A stretch of DNA of 33,263 nucleotides from DASRJX01 sp035649235. GTDB lineage: Bacteria > Acidobacteriota > Polarisedimenticolia > Gp22-AA2. The stretch spans positions 1 through 33,263 of the forward strand of contig DASRJX010000256.1 of NCBI GenBank assembly GCA_035649235.1, given 5' to 3'. The notes under the pieces are model-generated. The model did no database searches and was not told the origin of the DNA. It saw only the letters and a list, made by a program, of their open reading frames with translations. This document shows, in pieces, positions 1 to 9,156 of the stretch (position 1 is the stretch's first letter; the number at the start of each line of letters is the position of its first letter). Both the position numbers and the translations under genes were made by a program.

Positions 1-199
1 GCTCCAGGGCCGACCAGTCGACGGGAAAGAGCCGCAGGGTCGCGAGGTCGGGCCGCGCGACCCGGCCCGCCCCGGCGGCCACTCCGGCCGCTCCGGCGCC
101 GGCCCCGCCGCCGGCCAGGTTGTGCCAGACGGCCGCGGCGAGCAGGACCAGCATCACCCCGAGCACCAGCTCCTTGCGTTTCTCCAGGAACTCCCTCAC
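1..199 (-). CDS. Partial membrane protein following pilO (N-terminus only)
   Basis: Only the first 66 codons lie in the window; the gene runs off the left edge. A GTG start at 197-199 is preceded by a GGGAGGA ribosome site about 8 bases upstream. The product begins with a short charged stretch (MREFLEKRKEL), one hydrophobic helix at about residues 11-27, then a Gly/Ala-rich linker, so it is probably a bitopic inner-membrane protein with a periplasmic C-terminal part. It follows pilO by 28 bases in the same direction. In PilMNO operons this place is usually held by PilP, which is normally a lipoprotein; no lipobox Cys is visible here, so a GspC-like or lineage-specific alignment protein is equally possible. 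The family cannot be named from this fragment. Confidence 0.6.
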   Translation of the reverse strand, partial: MREFLEKRKELVLGVMLVLLAAAVWHNLAGGGAGAGAAGVAAGAGRVARPDLATLRLFPVDWSALE

Positions 200-227
200 G
201 ACTCGATCCTCCCCCACGACGCGCGCC

Positions 228-926
228 TCATGACGCCGCCGCCGCGTCCTGGGGCGTGGGCTCCGCCGGGCCCGCGGGACGCGCCGCGGGCGCCTGGGGC
301 TCCTCCCCGGGCGATCCGGGATTCGCCGCGGGTTCCGGCAACAGCGCGGGCGCCCGGAAGTAGGTGGAGATGCGGATCGTCAGGCTGAGCATCGCGCCTC
401 CCTCGCGCGAGCCGGACAGCTCCACGCTGTCGATGATCGCCAGGTAGGGAGCCGTCTCCACCCGCTCGATGAAGTGGCGCAGGTTCGGGTAGCCGCCGAC
501 CAGCGGGATGGTGATCTGGAAGCGCGTCAGGTCGCTCTTCTCGATCTCCGCGGTGTTGTAGTCGATCGACTCCGGATCGATGCGGAACTCGGTGGCGATG
601 GCGCGGACGGCCTGCTGGATGCGCGTCATCCGCTCCATCTGGGTGCCCAGGCGATCGACATAGAAGCGCTCGAGCCGCGCGCTCTCGTCGTCGTAGCGCG
701 TCACCAGCTCCTGCATCGACTGACAGCTCCTGCTGATCTCGATCAGCGTGCCGCGCACGGAGTCCCGGCCGGAGGTCAGGTCGGAGAGGGCCCGCAGGCG
801 GGGCAGGTTCAGGAACATGTAGAAGCCGACGTTCAGGAGGAGCAGGACCGCCAGGATGGCGACGACGCGCCCGAAGTCCTGGCGCAGGTCGAAGCGCTTG
901 CGGCCGGAGGAGGCGTCGCGGCTCAT
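228..926 (-). CDS. pilO: Type IV pilus / T2SS inner-membrane alignment protein PilO
   Basis: The 232-residue product has the PilO layout: a short cytoplasmic N-terminus, one transmembrane helix at about residues 19-37, a coiled-coil stretch at about 45-110, then an alpha/beta domain ending near residue 195 with strands such as TRFQITIPLVGGYPNLRHF. The last 35 residues are a Pro/Ala-rich tail. PilO pairs with PilN in the periplasm to link the cytoplasmic PilM ring and motor to the outer-membrane secretin. The ATG overlaps the pilN stop in ATGA, so translation is probably coupled. The size fits the family. Assignment rests on layout, conserved pattern and position directly after pilM-pilN. Confidence 0.88.
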   Translation of the reverse strand: MSRDASSGRKRFDLRQDFGRVVAILAVLLLLNVGFYMFLNLPRLRALSDLTSGRDSVRGTLIEISRSCQSMQELVTRYDDESARLERFYVDRLGTQMERMTRIQQAVRAIATEFRIDPESIDYNTAEIEKSDLTRFQITIPLVGGYPNLRHFIERVETAPYLAIIDSVELSGSREGGAMLSLTIRISTYFRAPALLPEPAANPGSPGEEPQAPAARPAGPAEPTPQDAAAAS

Positions 927-2371
927 GATCCGCCCTCCCTGATCGGCTCCTCGCTGACCGGCGGCTCGCCCATCCCACGGCCCCCCTCGTCCGGAGTGAC
1001 CCTGTAGACGCCGTCCGCCACGCGCTTCACCTTGTGGCGCGCCGTCCCGGCCACCAGCAGGATGGCATCCTCGAGCTTCCGGCCGCGCAGGTTGAGCGTC
1101 ACGGGAGCGTTCCGGTCGACGCTGCCATCGAGATCGAACCGCACGCCGTGGGCCTCCGAGAGACGCTGGTAGACCTCCCCCACCGGCCGGGCCACGAAGG
1201 TGAGAGGCACGTCGAGGCGGATGGCGGCCACGGACTTGTTGTCGGCCCTGGCCTGGGCCGCCGCGAGCGCCGCCTGCTTGTCGGGCGGCATCGTGTGGGG
1301 CACGTTCGGGTCGTAACCCTTCGGTCCCTGCGGGGCCCTGACCGGCGGCGCCTGGCTGGCGCCGGACGGGTCGCCGTTCCGCGCCATGGTGTTCGCAGAC
1401 GGCGGCGTCGCCGCGGCGCGCTTCTGGGGCCCGGCGGGCGCTGGGACCGTCGGGCTCTTCGTTGCAGCCTCCTCCCGGGCCATCCGCGCGTCCCCGCGGG
1501 TTGGCGCCTTGTGGCTGGCGAGCTTCGCCGGCGCCGCCTCGAGCGCCGGTACGTAGAAGGAGCCGGGGGCCAGGGTCGGCGACCCGGCGGCGCGGCGTTC
1601 GCGCGGCTGCCCGTCGCGCCCGACGATGGTCCCCGCCGGAGCCGGCGCGGGCGCCTTCTTCGCGGAGGCGTCCGGAGGAGCCGCGGCCGCCTGCTGCTCG
1701 GGCGGCGCGCCAGGAGGCGCCGGCGCCCCGGCCGCGGCCTCGCCGGCCGCGGCCTTCCCGGCGGCGCCATCCTTCGCAGCGCCCGCCACCTGGTCCTGCG
1801 CCACCTCACGCTTCGGCAGGTAGTCGCAGGTCAGCAGGAAGGTGATGTCCGGCAGGCTGGGGTTGAGACGGCGCTCGTTGGCCGGAAAGACCTTCGCGAA
1901 GACGGGGCTCTGCTGCAGCCGCGTCTCGAACGTCAGGAGCGCGCCGTGGTTCTTGGCGACGCCCTCGATCCGCATGACGATCCCCTCGTTCGTGATGTTG
2001 GGGCGGATCGCGGTCATGACGATGTCCGGCGGCACCACGGTCTCGAGGGTGTTGAAGAGCCGGGTCCAGGAGAAGGCGCTCTTGACGATGAGCTCGCTGG
2101 CGATCTTCCCCTCCTCGAAGACCTTCTTGAAGTTCCGCTTGCGGATCTCCTCCACCAGCCGCCGCTCCTCCACCTGGAGGGAGGCGATCTTGACCCGATC
2201 GTCGGCCTGCTCGCGCTGCAGCTGGGCGTAGCTGCTGCCGTAGCTCAGGAAGACGTAGAGGTTGTACGCCGAGGCCAGGACGAGTGCTATGCCCGCGATG
2301 CCGAGGACGGAGCCGACCACGGTGTTGTTCCGGAACGGCCGGCTCGCCAGGTTGAGGGTGACCGGCCTCAC
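923..2371 (-). CDS. pilN: PilN-type alignment protein with C-terminal STN (secretin N-terminal) domain
   Basis: The GTG start at 2369-2371 overlaps the pilM stop (GTGA), and the protein then opens with the usual PilN sequence VRPVTLNLASRPFRNN; a longer upstream reading frame exists but is unlikely. About 482 residues result, more than twice the usual PilN length of about 200. Residues 1-200 are PilN: a membrane helix at about 15-45, a coiled coil, then a ferredoxin-like domain. Residues about 200-370 are a low-complexity Pro/Ala/Gly linker. Residues about 380-460 match the STN short domain found at the N-terminus of secretins and TonB receptors (LDVPLTFVARPVGEVYQRLS, then VTLNLRGRKLEDAILLV). 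PilN normally bridges PilM and PilO; the extra domain should lie in the periplasm and may contact the secretin or peptidoglycan. Confidence 0.87.
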   Translation of the reverse strand: MRPVTLNLASRPFRNNTVVGSVLGIAGIALVLASAYNLYVFLSYGSSYAQLQREQADDRVKIASLQVEERRLVEEIRKRNFKKVFEEGKIASELIVKSAFSWTRLFNTLETVVPPDIVMTAIRPNITNEGIVMRIEGVAKNHGALLTFETRLQQSPVFAKVFPANERRLNPSLPDITFLLTCDYLPKREVAQDQVAGAAKDGAAGKAAAGEAAAGAPAPPGAPPEQQAAAAPPDASAKKAPAPAPAGTIVGRDGQPRERRAAGSPTLAPGSFYVPALEAAPAKLASHKAPTRGDARMAREEAATKSPTVPAPAGPQKRAAATPPSANTMARNGDPSGASQAPPVRAPQGPKGYDPNVPHTMPPDKQAALAAAQARADNKSVAAIRLDVPLTFVARPVGEVYQRLSEAHGVRFDLDGSVDRNAPVTLNLRGRKLEDAILLVAGTARHKVKRVADGVYRVTPDEGGRGMGEPPVSEEPIREGGS

Positions 2372-3402
2372 GAGAGTCTCCCGGCCGCCGCCCCGACCGC
2401 GGGCGCCACCAGGTCCGCCTGCTCCGGATCGAGCGAGACCGAATCGCCGGGGGTCACCCGATCCATGAGCCGCAGCTGCGCCGCGGCGCAACCGGTCTCG
2501 GCCTGCACCGCCTCGAGGATCGGCTCCGCGGGCACGCCCGAGGTGCGCAGCCAGGCGGCGCCGATGCCGCGCCCGAGGAGCTTCTCCTGGTAGAACGCGA
2601 GCGACGTGTAGAGCTCCCGCCGGAGCCCGGTCACGTCCGCCGTGAGGTCGGTCCCGCTCGCGTGCGGCTTGCAGCGGTAGAAGAGGATCTGCCCGCGGCT
2701 CAGGATCAGGATCGACAGGTACCGGCGCGTCAGGTTGAGCAGCAGCCGGTCGGTGCTGTGGTCGCCTTCCTCGAGCTGCTTCCGGAACAGGTTGAACAGC
2801 TCGAAGGTCGAGAGCGCGACCAGGCCCGGCCAGTACCCGCGCTCCACAAGGAGTGCCTCGTACTGCTCCAGGACCGGCTGGTGCATGAAGACCGCCAGCA
2901 CCGAGCCGGCCACCGGCCCCTGCACGGCGCCCACAGCACCCCCGATCGGCATGACGTCGAGCGCCGCCTCCTCGGTCTTGAACGGCAACGACTTGGACAT
3001 CCGGAAGCGCACCATCTCCTGGAGCTCCCGGCGCGTGCCCGGCAGCACGTTGAAGCCCAGGATCGACACGCGCGCCACGTGATCCGGCAGGATCAGGGAG
3101 GCCCGGTGCTCACCCGACCCCAGGGAGCGCAGGACCTCGTCGATCGCCTTGGCGACCGGCTTCGGGTCGACGATGTTCGGCTGGCTGAGCGAGGGCTCGA
3201 TGCATCCGGGCGGCAGGTCGGCCCACGCCGCCCGGCGCATGACCACGCGCCCGTCCTTGCGGTCCGGGTGCAGCCGCACGCCGGCGATTCGGTCCGGATC
3301 GATCTCGATCGCGAGGCTCGGGTAGGCGGGGGCCAGGCGCGAATCCAGCGTGGTGCCGTCCAACAGCGCCCGCATCCGCTCCAGACTCTGCTTCAACCCC
3401 AT
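2368..3402 (-). CDS. pilM: Actin-like type IV pilus assembly protein PilM
   Basis: This 344-residue protein has the PilM/GspL-type actin-like fold pattern: an N-terminal SLAIEIDPDRIAGVRL strand pair (phosphate-1-like region), ASLILPDHVARVSILGFN, and a RRELQEMVRFRMSKSLPF segment typical of PilM. There is no membrane helix, so it should be cytoplasmic, forming the ring that holds the PilN N-terminal tail on the inner face of the membrane. It lies 19 bases after pilB and overlaps pilN by GTGA. A GGGAGG element lies about 13 bases before the ATG, a rather long spacing, so coupling to pilB may matter. The opening MGLKQSLERMRALLDG segment is more divergent than the core. Confidence 0.88.
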   Translation of the reverse strand: MGLKQSLERMRALLDGTTLDSRLAPAYPSLAIEIDPDRIAGVRLHPDRKDGRVVMRRAAWADLPPGCIEPSLSQPNIVDPKPVAKAIDEVLRSLGSGEHRASLILPDHVARVSILGFNVLPGTRRELQEMVRFRMSKSLPFKTEEAALDVMPIGGAVGAVQGPVAGSVLAVFMHQPVLEQYEALLVERGYWPGLVALSTFELFNLFRKQLEEGDHSTDRLLLNLTRRYLSILILSRGQILFYRCKPHASGTDLTADVTGLRRELYTSLAFYQEKLLGRGIGAAWLRTSGVPAEPILEAVQAETGCAAAQLRLMDRVTPGDSVSLDPEQADLVAPAVGAAAGRLS

Positions 3403-3421
3403 GACGCCGGCTACGCCTCCC

Positions 3422-5071
<1,650 letters not shown>

Positions 5072-5081
5072 GGCGTCTCCT

Positions 5082-6293
5082 TCAGGTCACCGCCTGCGAG
5101 TAGCTGCGCAGCAGCGGCAGGTAGATGGCCAGCATCATCATCGCCACGATGAACCCCATGAAGATGAGCATGAGCGGCTCGAGCAGCGACATGATCGTGG
5201 ACAGGCTGGTGTCGATCTCCTCGTCGTAGAACTCGGCCACGTTGATCAGCATCTCGCTCAGAGCACCGGTCGACTCGCCGACCTTGGCCATCTCGATCGC
5301 GATGTCCGAGAACAGGGATGTCGCCTCGAGCGACTGCCAGAGGCTCGATCCCTCGCGCACCTTGCGCTCGACGTCCAGGAGCTGGCGCTCGAACTCCAGG
5401 TTGCCGACCGCCCGGCCGGCGATGCCGATCGCCGACACCGCCGGAATGCCCCCCGCCAGGAGCGTCCCGAGGGTGCGCACGAAGCGACTGCCGGAGAACT
5501 TGGTCAGGATGCCGCCGAGGAGCGGCAGGCGCAGCTTGAATCGGTCGATCGACAGCCGGCCGCCATCGGTTCGCCTCCAGGCCCGGAAGGCCATGGCGAG
5601 GCCGATGAGGACCGCGAGGACCACCAGCGCGTAGTCGGTGACGAGCGTCGACAGCCCGACGAGCAGCCGCGTGATGAGCGGCAGGTCGGCCCCCAGGTCC
5701 CCATAGAAGTCGACGAACTGCGGCACCACCAGGGTGACCAGGATGCCGATGACCGCGATCGACATGAGGAACAGGCAGGCCGGGTAGATCAGGGCCGCGA
5801 TCACCTTGCGGCGCGTCGCCAGCAAGGTCTTCTGATAGGCGATGTATCGCAGCAGGACGCCCGCCACCTCGCCCGAGCGCTCCCCCGACGCCAGAGTCGA
5901 GCAGTAGATCCTCGGGAACAATTCTCCCTGCTCCGTGAAGGCCTCCGAGAGGGACGCCCCGCCGCGCACCTTGTCCCGCACTTCGAGGAGCGACTTCTTG
6001 AACACCGGGTTCTTCCGGCGCTCGGTGAGGATGTCGAGGCTCGAGAGGATCGGCAGCCCGGCCTTCAGGAGCGACGCCAGCTCCTGGTTGAACAGCAGGA
6101 ACTCCTTCATCTTGATGCCGCGCCGCGGCCCGAACCCCGGAAGGAGCGAGGTGAAGGTGCTCTTCTTGCGGATGGCGAGGACGAGATACTGCTGCTGCAG
6201 CTCCGTGCGCAGCGAGCGCTCCGAGTCCGAGGTGTACGCGCGCTCGAGGATGGAGCCGTCCGGCGTGCCGATCCGGGCGATGAACTCTGGCAT
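5082..6293 (-). CDS. pilC: Type IV pilus / T2SS inner-membrane platform protein PilC/GspF
   Basis: At 403 residues this matches the family length of about 400. It carries two GspF repeats: the first at about residues 70-195 (LLFNQELASLLKAGLPILSS) and the second at about 270-395 (FVRTLGTLLAGGIPAVSAI), each followed by hydrophobic helices near 170-190, 220-240 and 370-395. The N-terminal about 60 residues form the small helical-hairpin domain seen in PilC. It is the polytopic platform on which the PilB motor acts to add pilin subunits. Its stop lies just before the pilB ribosome site, and a GGAGA site precedes its own ATG. No pilin gene is visible in the window. Confidence 0.92.
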   Translation of the reverse strand: MPEFIARIGTPDGSILERAYTSDSERSLRTELQQQYLVLAIRKKSTFTSLLPGFGPRRGIKMKEFLLFNQELASLLKAGLPILSSLDILTERRKNPVFKKSLLEVRDKVRGGASLSEAFTEQGELFPRIYCSTLASGERSGEVAGVLLRYIAYQKTLLATRRKVIAALIYPACLFLMSIAVIGILVTLVVPQFVDFYGDLGADLPLITRLLVGLSTLVTDYALVVLAVLIGLAMAFRAWRRTDGGRLSIDRFKLRLPLLGGILTKFSGSRFVRTLGTLLAGGIPAVSAIGIAGRAVGNLEFERQLLDVERKVREGSSLWQSLEATSLFSDIAIEMAKVGESTGALSEMLINVAEFYDEEIDTSLSTIMSLLEPLMLIFMGFIVAMMMLAIYLPLLRSYSQAVT

Positions 6294-6315
6294 GCGGCGG
6301 TCTCCGGCTCCCCGT

Positions 6316-7029
6316 CTACGGCTTCGGTAGCGAGGCGGTGATGGTCATGAACAGCGCCCGGTTGCTGCGCTCCATCTTCGAGGCGCCGACGATGAACAGC
6401 TGCGCGTCGCGCAGGTTGAGAACGGTGTTGACGATCGAAGCGTACCGCTCCGCCCCCTCCACGGCCACCTCGCGGCGCGACAGCTCGAACGGCTTGAAGC
6501 GGATGACCCGGCTCTCCTCCGCGATCTGGTCGATGCGGAAGTCGACCTTGTAATCGTCGCCAACGCGCATCGTGCTGCGCTCACCTTCGGTGCCCAGGAC
6601 CCGGGCGTCCCCCACCAGGCGGTAATCGCTCCAGCGGGTGTTGAGGGCGTTCAGCTTCTCGATGACGCCGCGGATGGGCGGGGGCGGCGGGCCCGAGGAC
6701 CCGGCCTCCGCCGAGGCCAGGATCAGCTGCACGGCGACCTCCACGACGCGCGGCGGCAGGTCGAAGCCGTCGATCAGCCCCGCCATCCGCTGCAGGGTCG
6801 CGGGCGTGTCGACCACGGTGAGCGTCTTCTGGTGCGGCTGCGAGCGGATGGAGCCGCGCGGCGACAGCCACGGGCTGATCAGGAGGTAGGCCTCGTCGGC
6901 CGACTTGTAGCGCAGCGTGAAGACCCGGGTGGCCAGTCCGGCGTCGGTCGGGTCGCCGACGGCGGCCATCTGCGGCAGCAGCATGAGGGCCAGGAGCAGG
7001 AGGATCGATGCCGGACGAGGATGTCGCAT
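6316..7029 (-). CDS. Exported secretin-like N-domain protein lacking the pore domain
   Basis: A Sec signal peptide (MRHPRPASILLLLALMLLP, cleavage near AAVG) starts at the ATG at 7027-7029; a much longer upstream reading frame is only a shadow over the anti-sigma gene. The mature part begins with a secretin N1/NolW-like unit (TRVFTLRYKSADEAYLLISP, then TLTVVDTPATLQRMAGLIDG). After a Pro-rich insert it ends with strands that resemble the short C-terminal strand motif of secretins (LRDAQLFIVGASKMERSN). At 237 residues it is far too short to hold a complete secretin beta-barrel. It sits between the anti-sigma gene and pilC. It could be a periplasmic accessory ring or a pilotin-like partner. Function is inferred from these motifs and position only. 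Confidence 0.7.
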   Translation of the reverse strand: MRHPRPASILLLLALMLLPQMAAVGDPTDAGLATRVFTLRYKSADEAYLLISPWLSPRGSIRSQPHQKTLTVVDTPATLQRMAGLIDGFDLPPRVVEVAVQLILASAEAGSSGPPPPPIRGVIEKLNALNTRWSDYRLVGDARVLGTEGERSTMRVGDDYKVDFRIDQIAEESRVIRFKPFELSRREVAVEGAERYASIVNTVLNLRDAQLFIVGASKMERSNRALFMTITASLPKP

Positions 7030-7037
7030 GGCCTTCC

Positions 7038-7691
7038 TCAGAATTCGATCGTCTCGTCGACGACCATGTAAATCGCGGTGGAATCCCGATCGGCGAAATC
7101 GAACCGGTAGATCCGCGCCGCCGGCGAGCGGACCTCCTCCAGTGGCGGAGGCTCGAGGGCCGCTCCGCGCGGGCCCGCGACCTGAGGCGGCAGGGCCCCG
7201 GCCGTCTGCCCTCCCTGCGCGCCATGTCTGGGGACGACGGGCACGGCGTACGGGGACCGCTGCCCCCCGGGGCGATGGGTCCGCGGCCCTTGAAACAGGG
7301 CGCCCGGACGTGTGACAACGATTGTCACGCCCAGCAGGAAGACGATGGCCAGGGGGGCGGCGTAGGCCAGGCGCGGCGGTCGCAGGAGCGACCCCAGGGC
7401 TTCCCAGGCCCTGGACCACGGCCCTGCTTCCTGCCGCTCGACTTCCAGGCGCTCCCGAAGGCTCCGATCGAACCCCTGCCAGAGCTCCGAGGGGAGGACC
7501 CGGCCGCGCAGCTGCGTGAAAATCGCGGCGGGATCGGCCTGCTCCAGGGCTGCCCGGCAGCCGGTGCAGGAAACGGCATGCTCCACCAGGGCTTCCTCGC
7601 GGGCGGCGTCGAGATCCCCCCGAGCGCAAGCCTGGATGAGCGGCCGCAGGGTGTCGCAGTCGCGGCCGGTCTTCGACGTGTCATCGGTCAT
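7038..7691 (-). CDS. Membrane anti-sigma factor with zf-HC2-like zinc finger
   Basis: The start at 7689-7691 is preceded by a GGGGGAG ribosome site, and gives 217 residues. The N-terminal 50 residues carry a putative zinc site, C12, H38, C42 and C45 (HAVSCTGC), characteristic of ZAS/zf-HC2 anti-sigma domains. One transmembrane helix lies at about residues 109-127 (AYAAPLAIVFLLGVTIVV), followed by a Pro/Gly-rich periplasmic region of about 90 residues. It follows the ECF sigma gene by 67 bases in the same direction, the usual arrangement for a sigma factor and its membrane inhibitor. It probably holds the sigma factor until an envelope signal arrives. What is sensed is unknown. Confidence 0.87.
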   Translation of the reverse strand: MTDDTSKTGRDCDTLRPLIQACARGDLDAAREEALVEHAVSCTGCRAALEQADPAAIFTQLRGRVLPSELWQGFDRSLRERLEVERQEAGPWSRAWEALGSLLRPPRLAYAAPLAIVFLLGVTIVVTRPGALFQGPRTHRPGGQRSPYAVPVVPRHGAQGGQTAGALPPQVAGPRGAALEPPPLEEVRSPAARIYRFDFADRDSTAIYMVVDETIEF

Positions 7692-7758
7692 GGGCGCACT
7701 CCCCCTCGAACGGCAGAGCCGGCGAACATCTCCCATACGCAGGAACGGTAAGAAGCGT

Positions 7759-8331
7759 CTAGTCCTTGGTAGTTTTCGGGGCGTACTCGGGGAACCGGGT
7801 CCTGATCCCCTCCCGGAGCGTGCGCCGGGCGTGCAGGATGTGGTTCCTGACGGTCGATTCGGTCGTCTCCAGGATCTCCGCCACCTCGGAGGTCGGGAGG
7901 CCTTCGATCTCCCTCAGAACAAAGGCCGCCCGTTGCTTGCGACCGAGGCTCTCCGACAGGAGTCCGAAGATGCGCCGCACCTCCTGCTGGCGCAGGTCCT
8001 CGATCGGGGGGAGCGAAGCCTGATCCGGAGTGTTTGAGGCCGCCTCGAGCGGGGCCGCCTGCCGGTGGCGGCGCTCACGGCGCAGGGCGTCGAGCCCGAG
8101 GTGGACGGTGATCCGGTAGAGCCAGGCGTCGAATCGCCCCCCTTTCCGGAAGCGCCGGATGACGCGGAACAGGCGCAGGAACACCTCCTGCGTCACGTCC
8201 CGCGCCAGCTCGCGATCCCCCACGAGGTGATAGGCGATCCAGAAGACGCGCTCGCGCCGACTTTCAACGAGGAGGGTGAAGGCGTCGAGGTCCCCGTCGG
8301 CGGCGCGCTGGACCAGATCGGTCTCGTTCAC
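7759..8331 (-). CDS. ECF (RpoE-like) RNA polymerase sigma factor
   Basis: The 190-residue protein has sigma region 2 at about residues 15-85 (AYHLVGDRELARDVTQEVFL and GRFDAWLYRITVHLGLDALR) and region 4 at about 120-180 (LPTSEVAEILETTESTVRNH, a helix-turn-helix). Region 3 is missing, as in all ECF sigmas. The start is GTG at 8329-8331, consistent with the usual ECF opening (NETDLVQRAADGDLDAF). A stop lies in frame a short way upstream and no ribosome site precedes the GTG; a strong promoter instead predicts transcription to start at this codon. It is followed by its anti-sigma gene and the pilus-type operon, which may be its regulon. Confidence 0.93.
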   Translation of the reverse strand: MNETDLVQRAADGDLDAFTLLVESRRERVFWIAYHLVGDRELARDVTQEVFLRLFRVIRRFRKGGRFDAWLYRITVHLGLDALRRERRHRQAAPLEAASNTPDQASLPPIEDLRQQEVRRIFGLLSESLGRKQRAAFVLREIEGLPTSEVAEILETTESTVRNHILHARRTLREGIRTRFPEYAPKTTKD

Positions 8332-8337
8332 CAGCGC

Positions 8338-8366
8338 TTTATACGGATGGGTGGCCGGGCGGTCAA
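8338..8366 (-). promoter_or_regulatory. Near-consensus housekeeping promoter of the ECF sigma gene
   Basis: On the minus strand TTGACC (8361-8366) and TATAAA (8338-8343) are separated by exactly 17 bases. The predicted +1, seven bases after the end of the -10, is base 8331, the first base of the GTG start of the sigma gene, so the transcript would be leaderless. The element sits between the stop of the preceding gene (8377) and the sigma start, which supports its being real. Confidence 0.7.
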
Positions 8367-8376
8367 CCGACCGTCC

Positions 8377-8826
8377 TCACGGCTTAGTCGCGACGACCCC
8401 GAGGATGGCGGCGACCAGGCTCAGGAGCGAGAAAAGGAGGGTCCAGATGACCCAGATGTGCGTCCGCCGCAGCACGTGCCACCCGGCGTCCGTGATGCGG
8501 TAGATCGGTCCGACCCGATCGTAGACCTGGCCCTCGGGAATCGTCCCGTCGGGGCCCAACGAGCCCGATCGAACGGCGTTGGCGATCGGCTCCGCCCACC
8601 CTCTCAGGTGGCAGCTCCTGAGGGCCGCCTCGGACGGCTCTCTCCGGGACGGGCCGCGCTCGACGACCAGCATGTTCCCCGGTTGCAGGATGGCCGCGAC
8701 CCGCTGACGGGCGAGGCCGCGCAGGGCGCGGCGGATCGCCCGCTCCTTGCGCCAGTGAACGATCACCGACTCGTGTCCGTCGCGGGGGACGCGCTGGGGG
8801 TGGGCTTTCGAACGGCGGGCTGACAT
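8377..8826 (-). CDS. Hypothetical protein, possible winged helix with C-terminal membrane anchor
   Basis: This 149-residue protein was not matched to a named family. Residues 1-50 are rich in Arg/Lys; the middle (about 60-120) contains segments such as VYDRVGPIYRITDAGWHVLRR that resemble the wing and last strand of a winged-helix domain; the last about 27 residues are one hydrophobic helix (WVIWTLLFSLLSLVAAILGVV), so it should be tail-anchored in the membrane with the basic part in the cytoplasm. It begins 3 bases after the stop of the ABM-domain gene and lacks a clear ribosome site, so it is probably translated by coupling. It is the last gene of the unit before the sigma promoter. The DNA-binding idea is tentative. 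Confidence 0.65.
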   Translation of the reverse strand: MSARRSKAHPQRVPRDGHESVIVHWRKERAIRRALRGLARQRVAAILQPGNMLVVERGPSRREPSEAALRSCHLRGWAEPIANAVRSGSLGPDGTIPEGQVYDRVGPIYRITDAGWHVLRRTHIWVIWTLLFSLLSLVAAILGVVATKP

Positions 8827-8829
8827 GGG

Positions 8830-9156
8830 TCAGGAGGCGCCGGCGCCGGGAGCGACCAGGACCTCGTAGTGAGCCACATTCGTCTCCGGCTCCAGGAGGC
8901 ATTCCAGGTCGAAGGGGAAGTAACGCACCTGGTCGATCTCCTGTCCTGCGTAGCCCTCGATCGCCTGGCGCGAGTCCCAGAACGAGATGAGCAGGAAGTG
9001 GGCCCGGCCCTCCTCGACGCGCCGGAGAAGCGTGGCGCCCCGGTTGCCTGGCACGCGCTGGTAGTCCGGCACTCCGAACTCGGACTCCGCCAGATACCTG
9101 CCATAGGACTCCGCCTTGTCGAGCGGAACGACCCCGTGCCACACGCGTGCGATCAT
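8830..9156 (-). CDS. Small ABM (dimeric alpha/beta barrel) domain protein
   Basis: An AAGGAGG ribosome site 6 bases before the ATG at 9154-9156 fixes the start and gives 108 residues. The sequence follows the antibiotic-biosynthesis-monooxygenase fold: MIARVWHGVVPLDKAESYGR, then RGATLLRRVEEGRAHFLLIS, FWDSRQAIEGYAG and a final AHYEVLVA strand. Proteins of this fold are small cytoplasmic dimers; some are monooxygenases or heme-degrading enzymes, many have no known substrate. No residue here allows a choice. The ATG overlaps the stop of the upstream zincin gene (ATGA), so both are expressed together. Confidence 0.78.
   Translation of the reverse strand: MIARVWHGVVPLDKAESYGRYLAESEFGVPDYQRVPGNRGATLLRRVEEGRAHFLLISFWDSRQAIEGYAGQEIDQVRYFPFDLECLLEPETNVAHYEVLVAPGAGAS

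Noticed and set aside
2372..2491. Upstream extension of PilN into pilM
   Set aside because: The extra about 40 residues are Gly/Arg-rich and out of family; the GTG at 2371 restores the conserved PilN opening.
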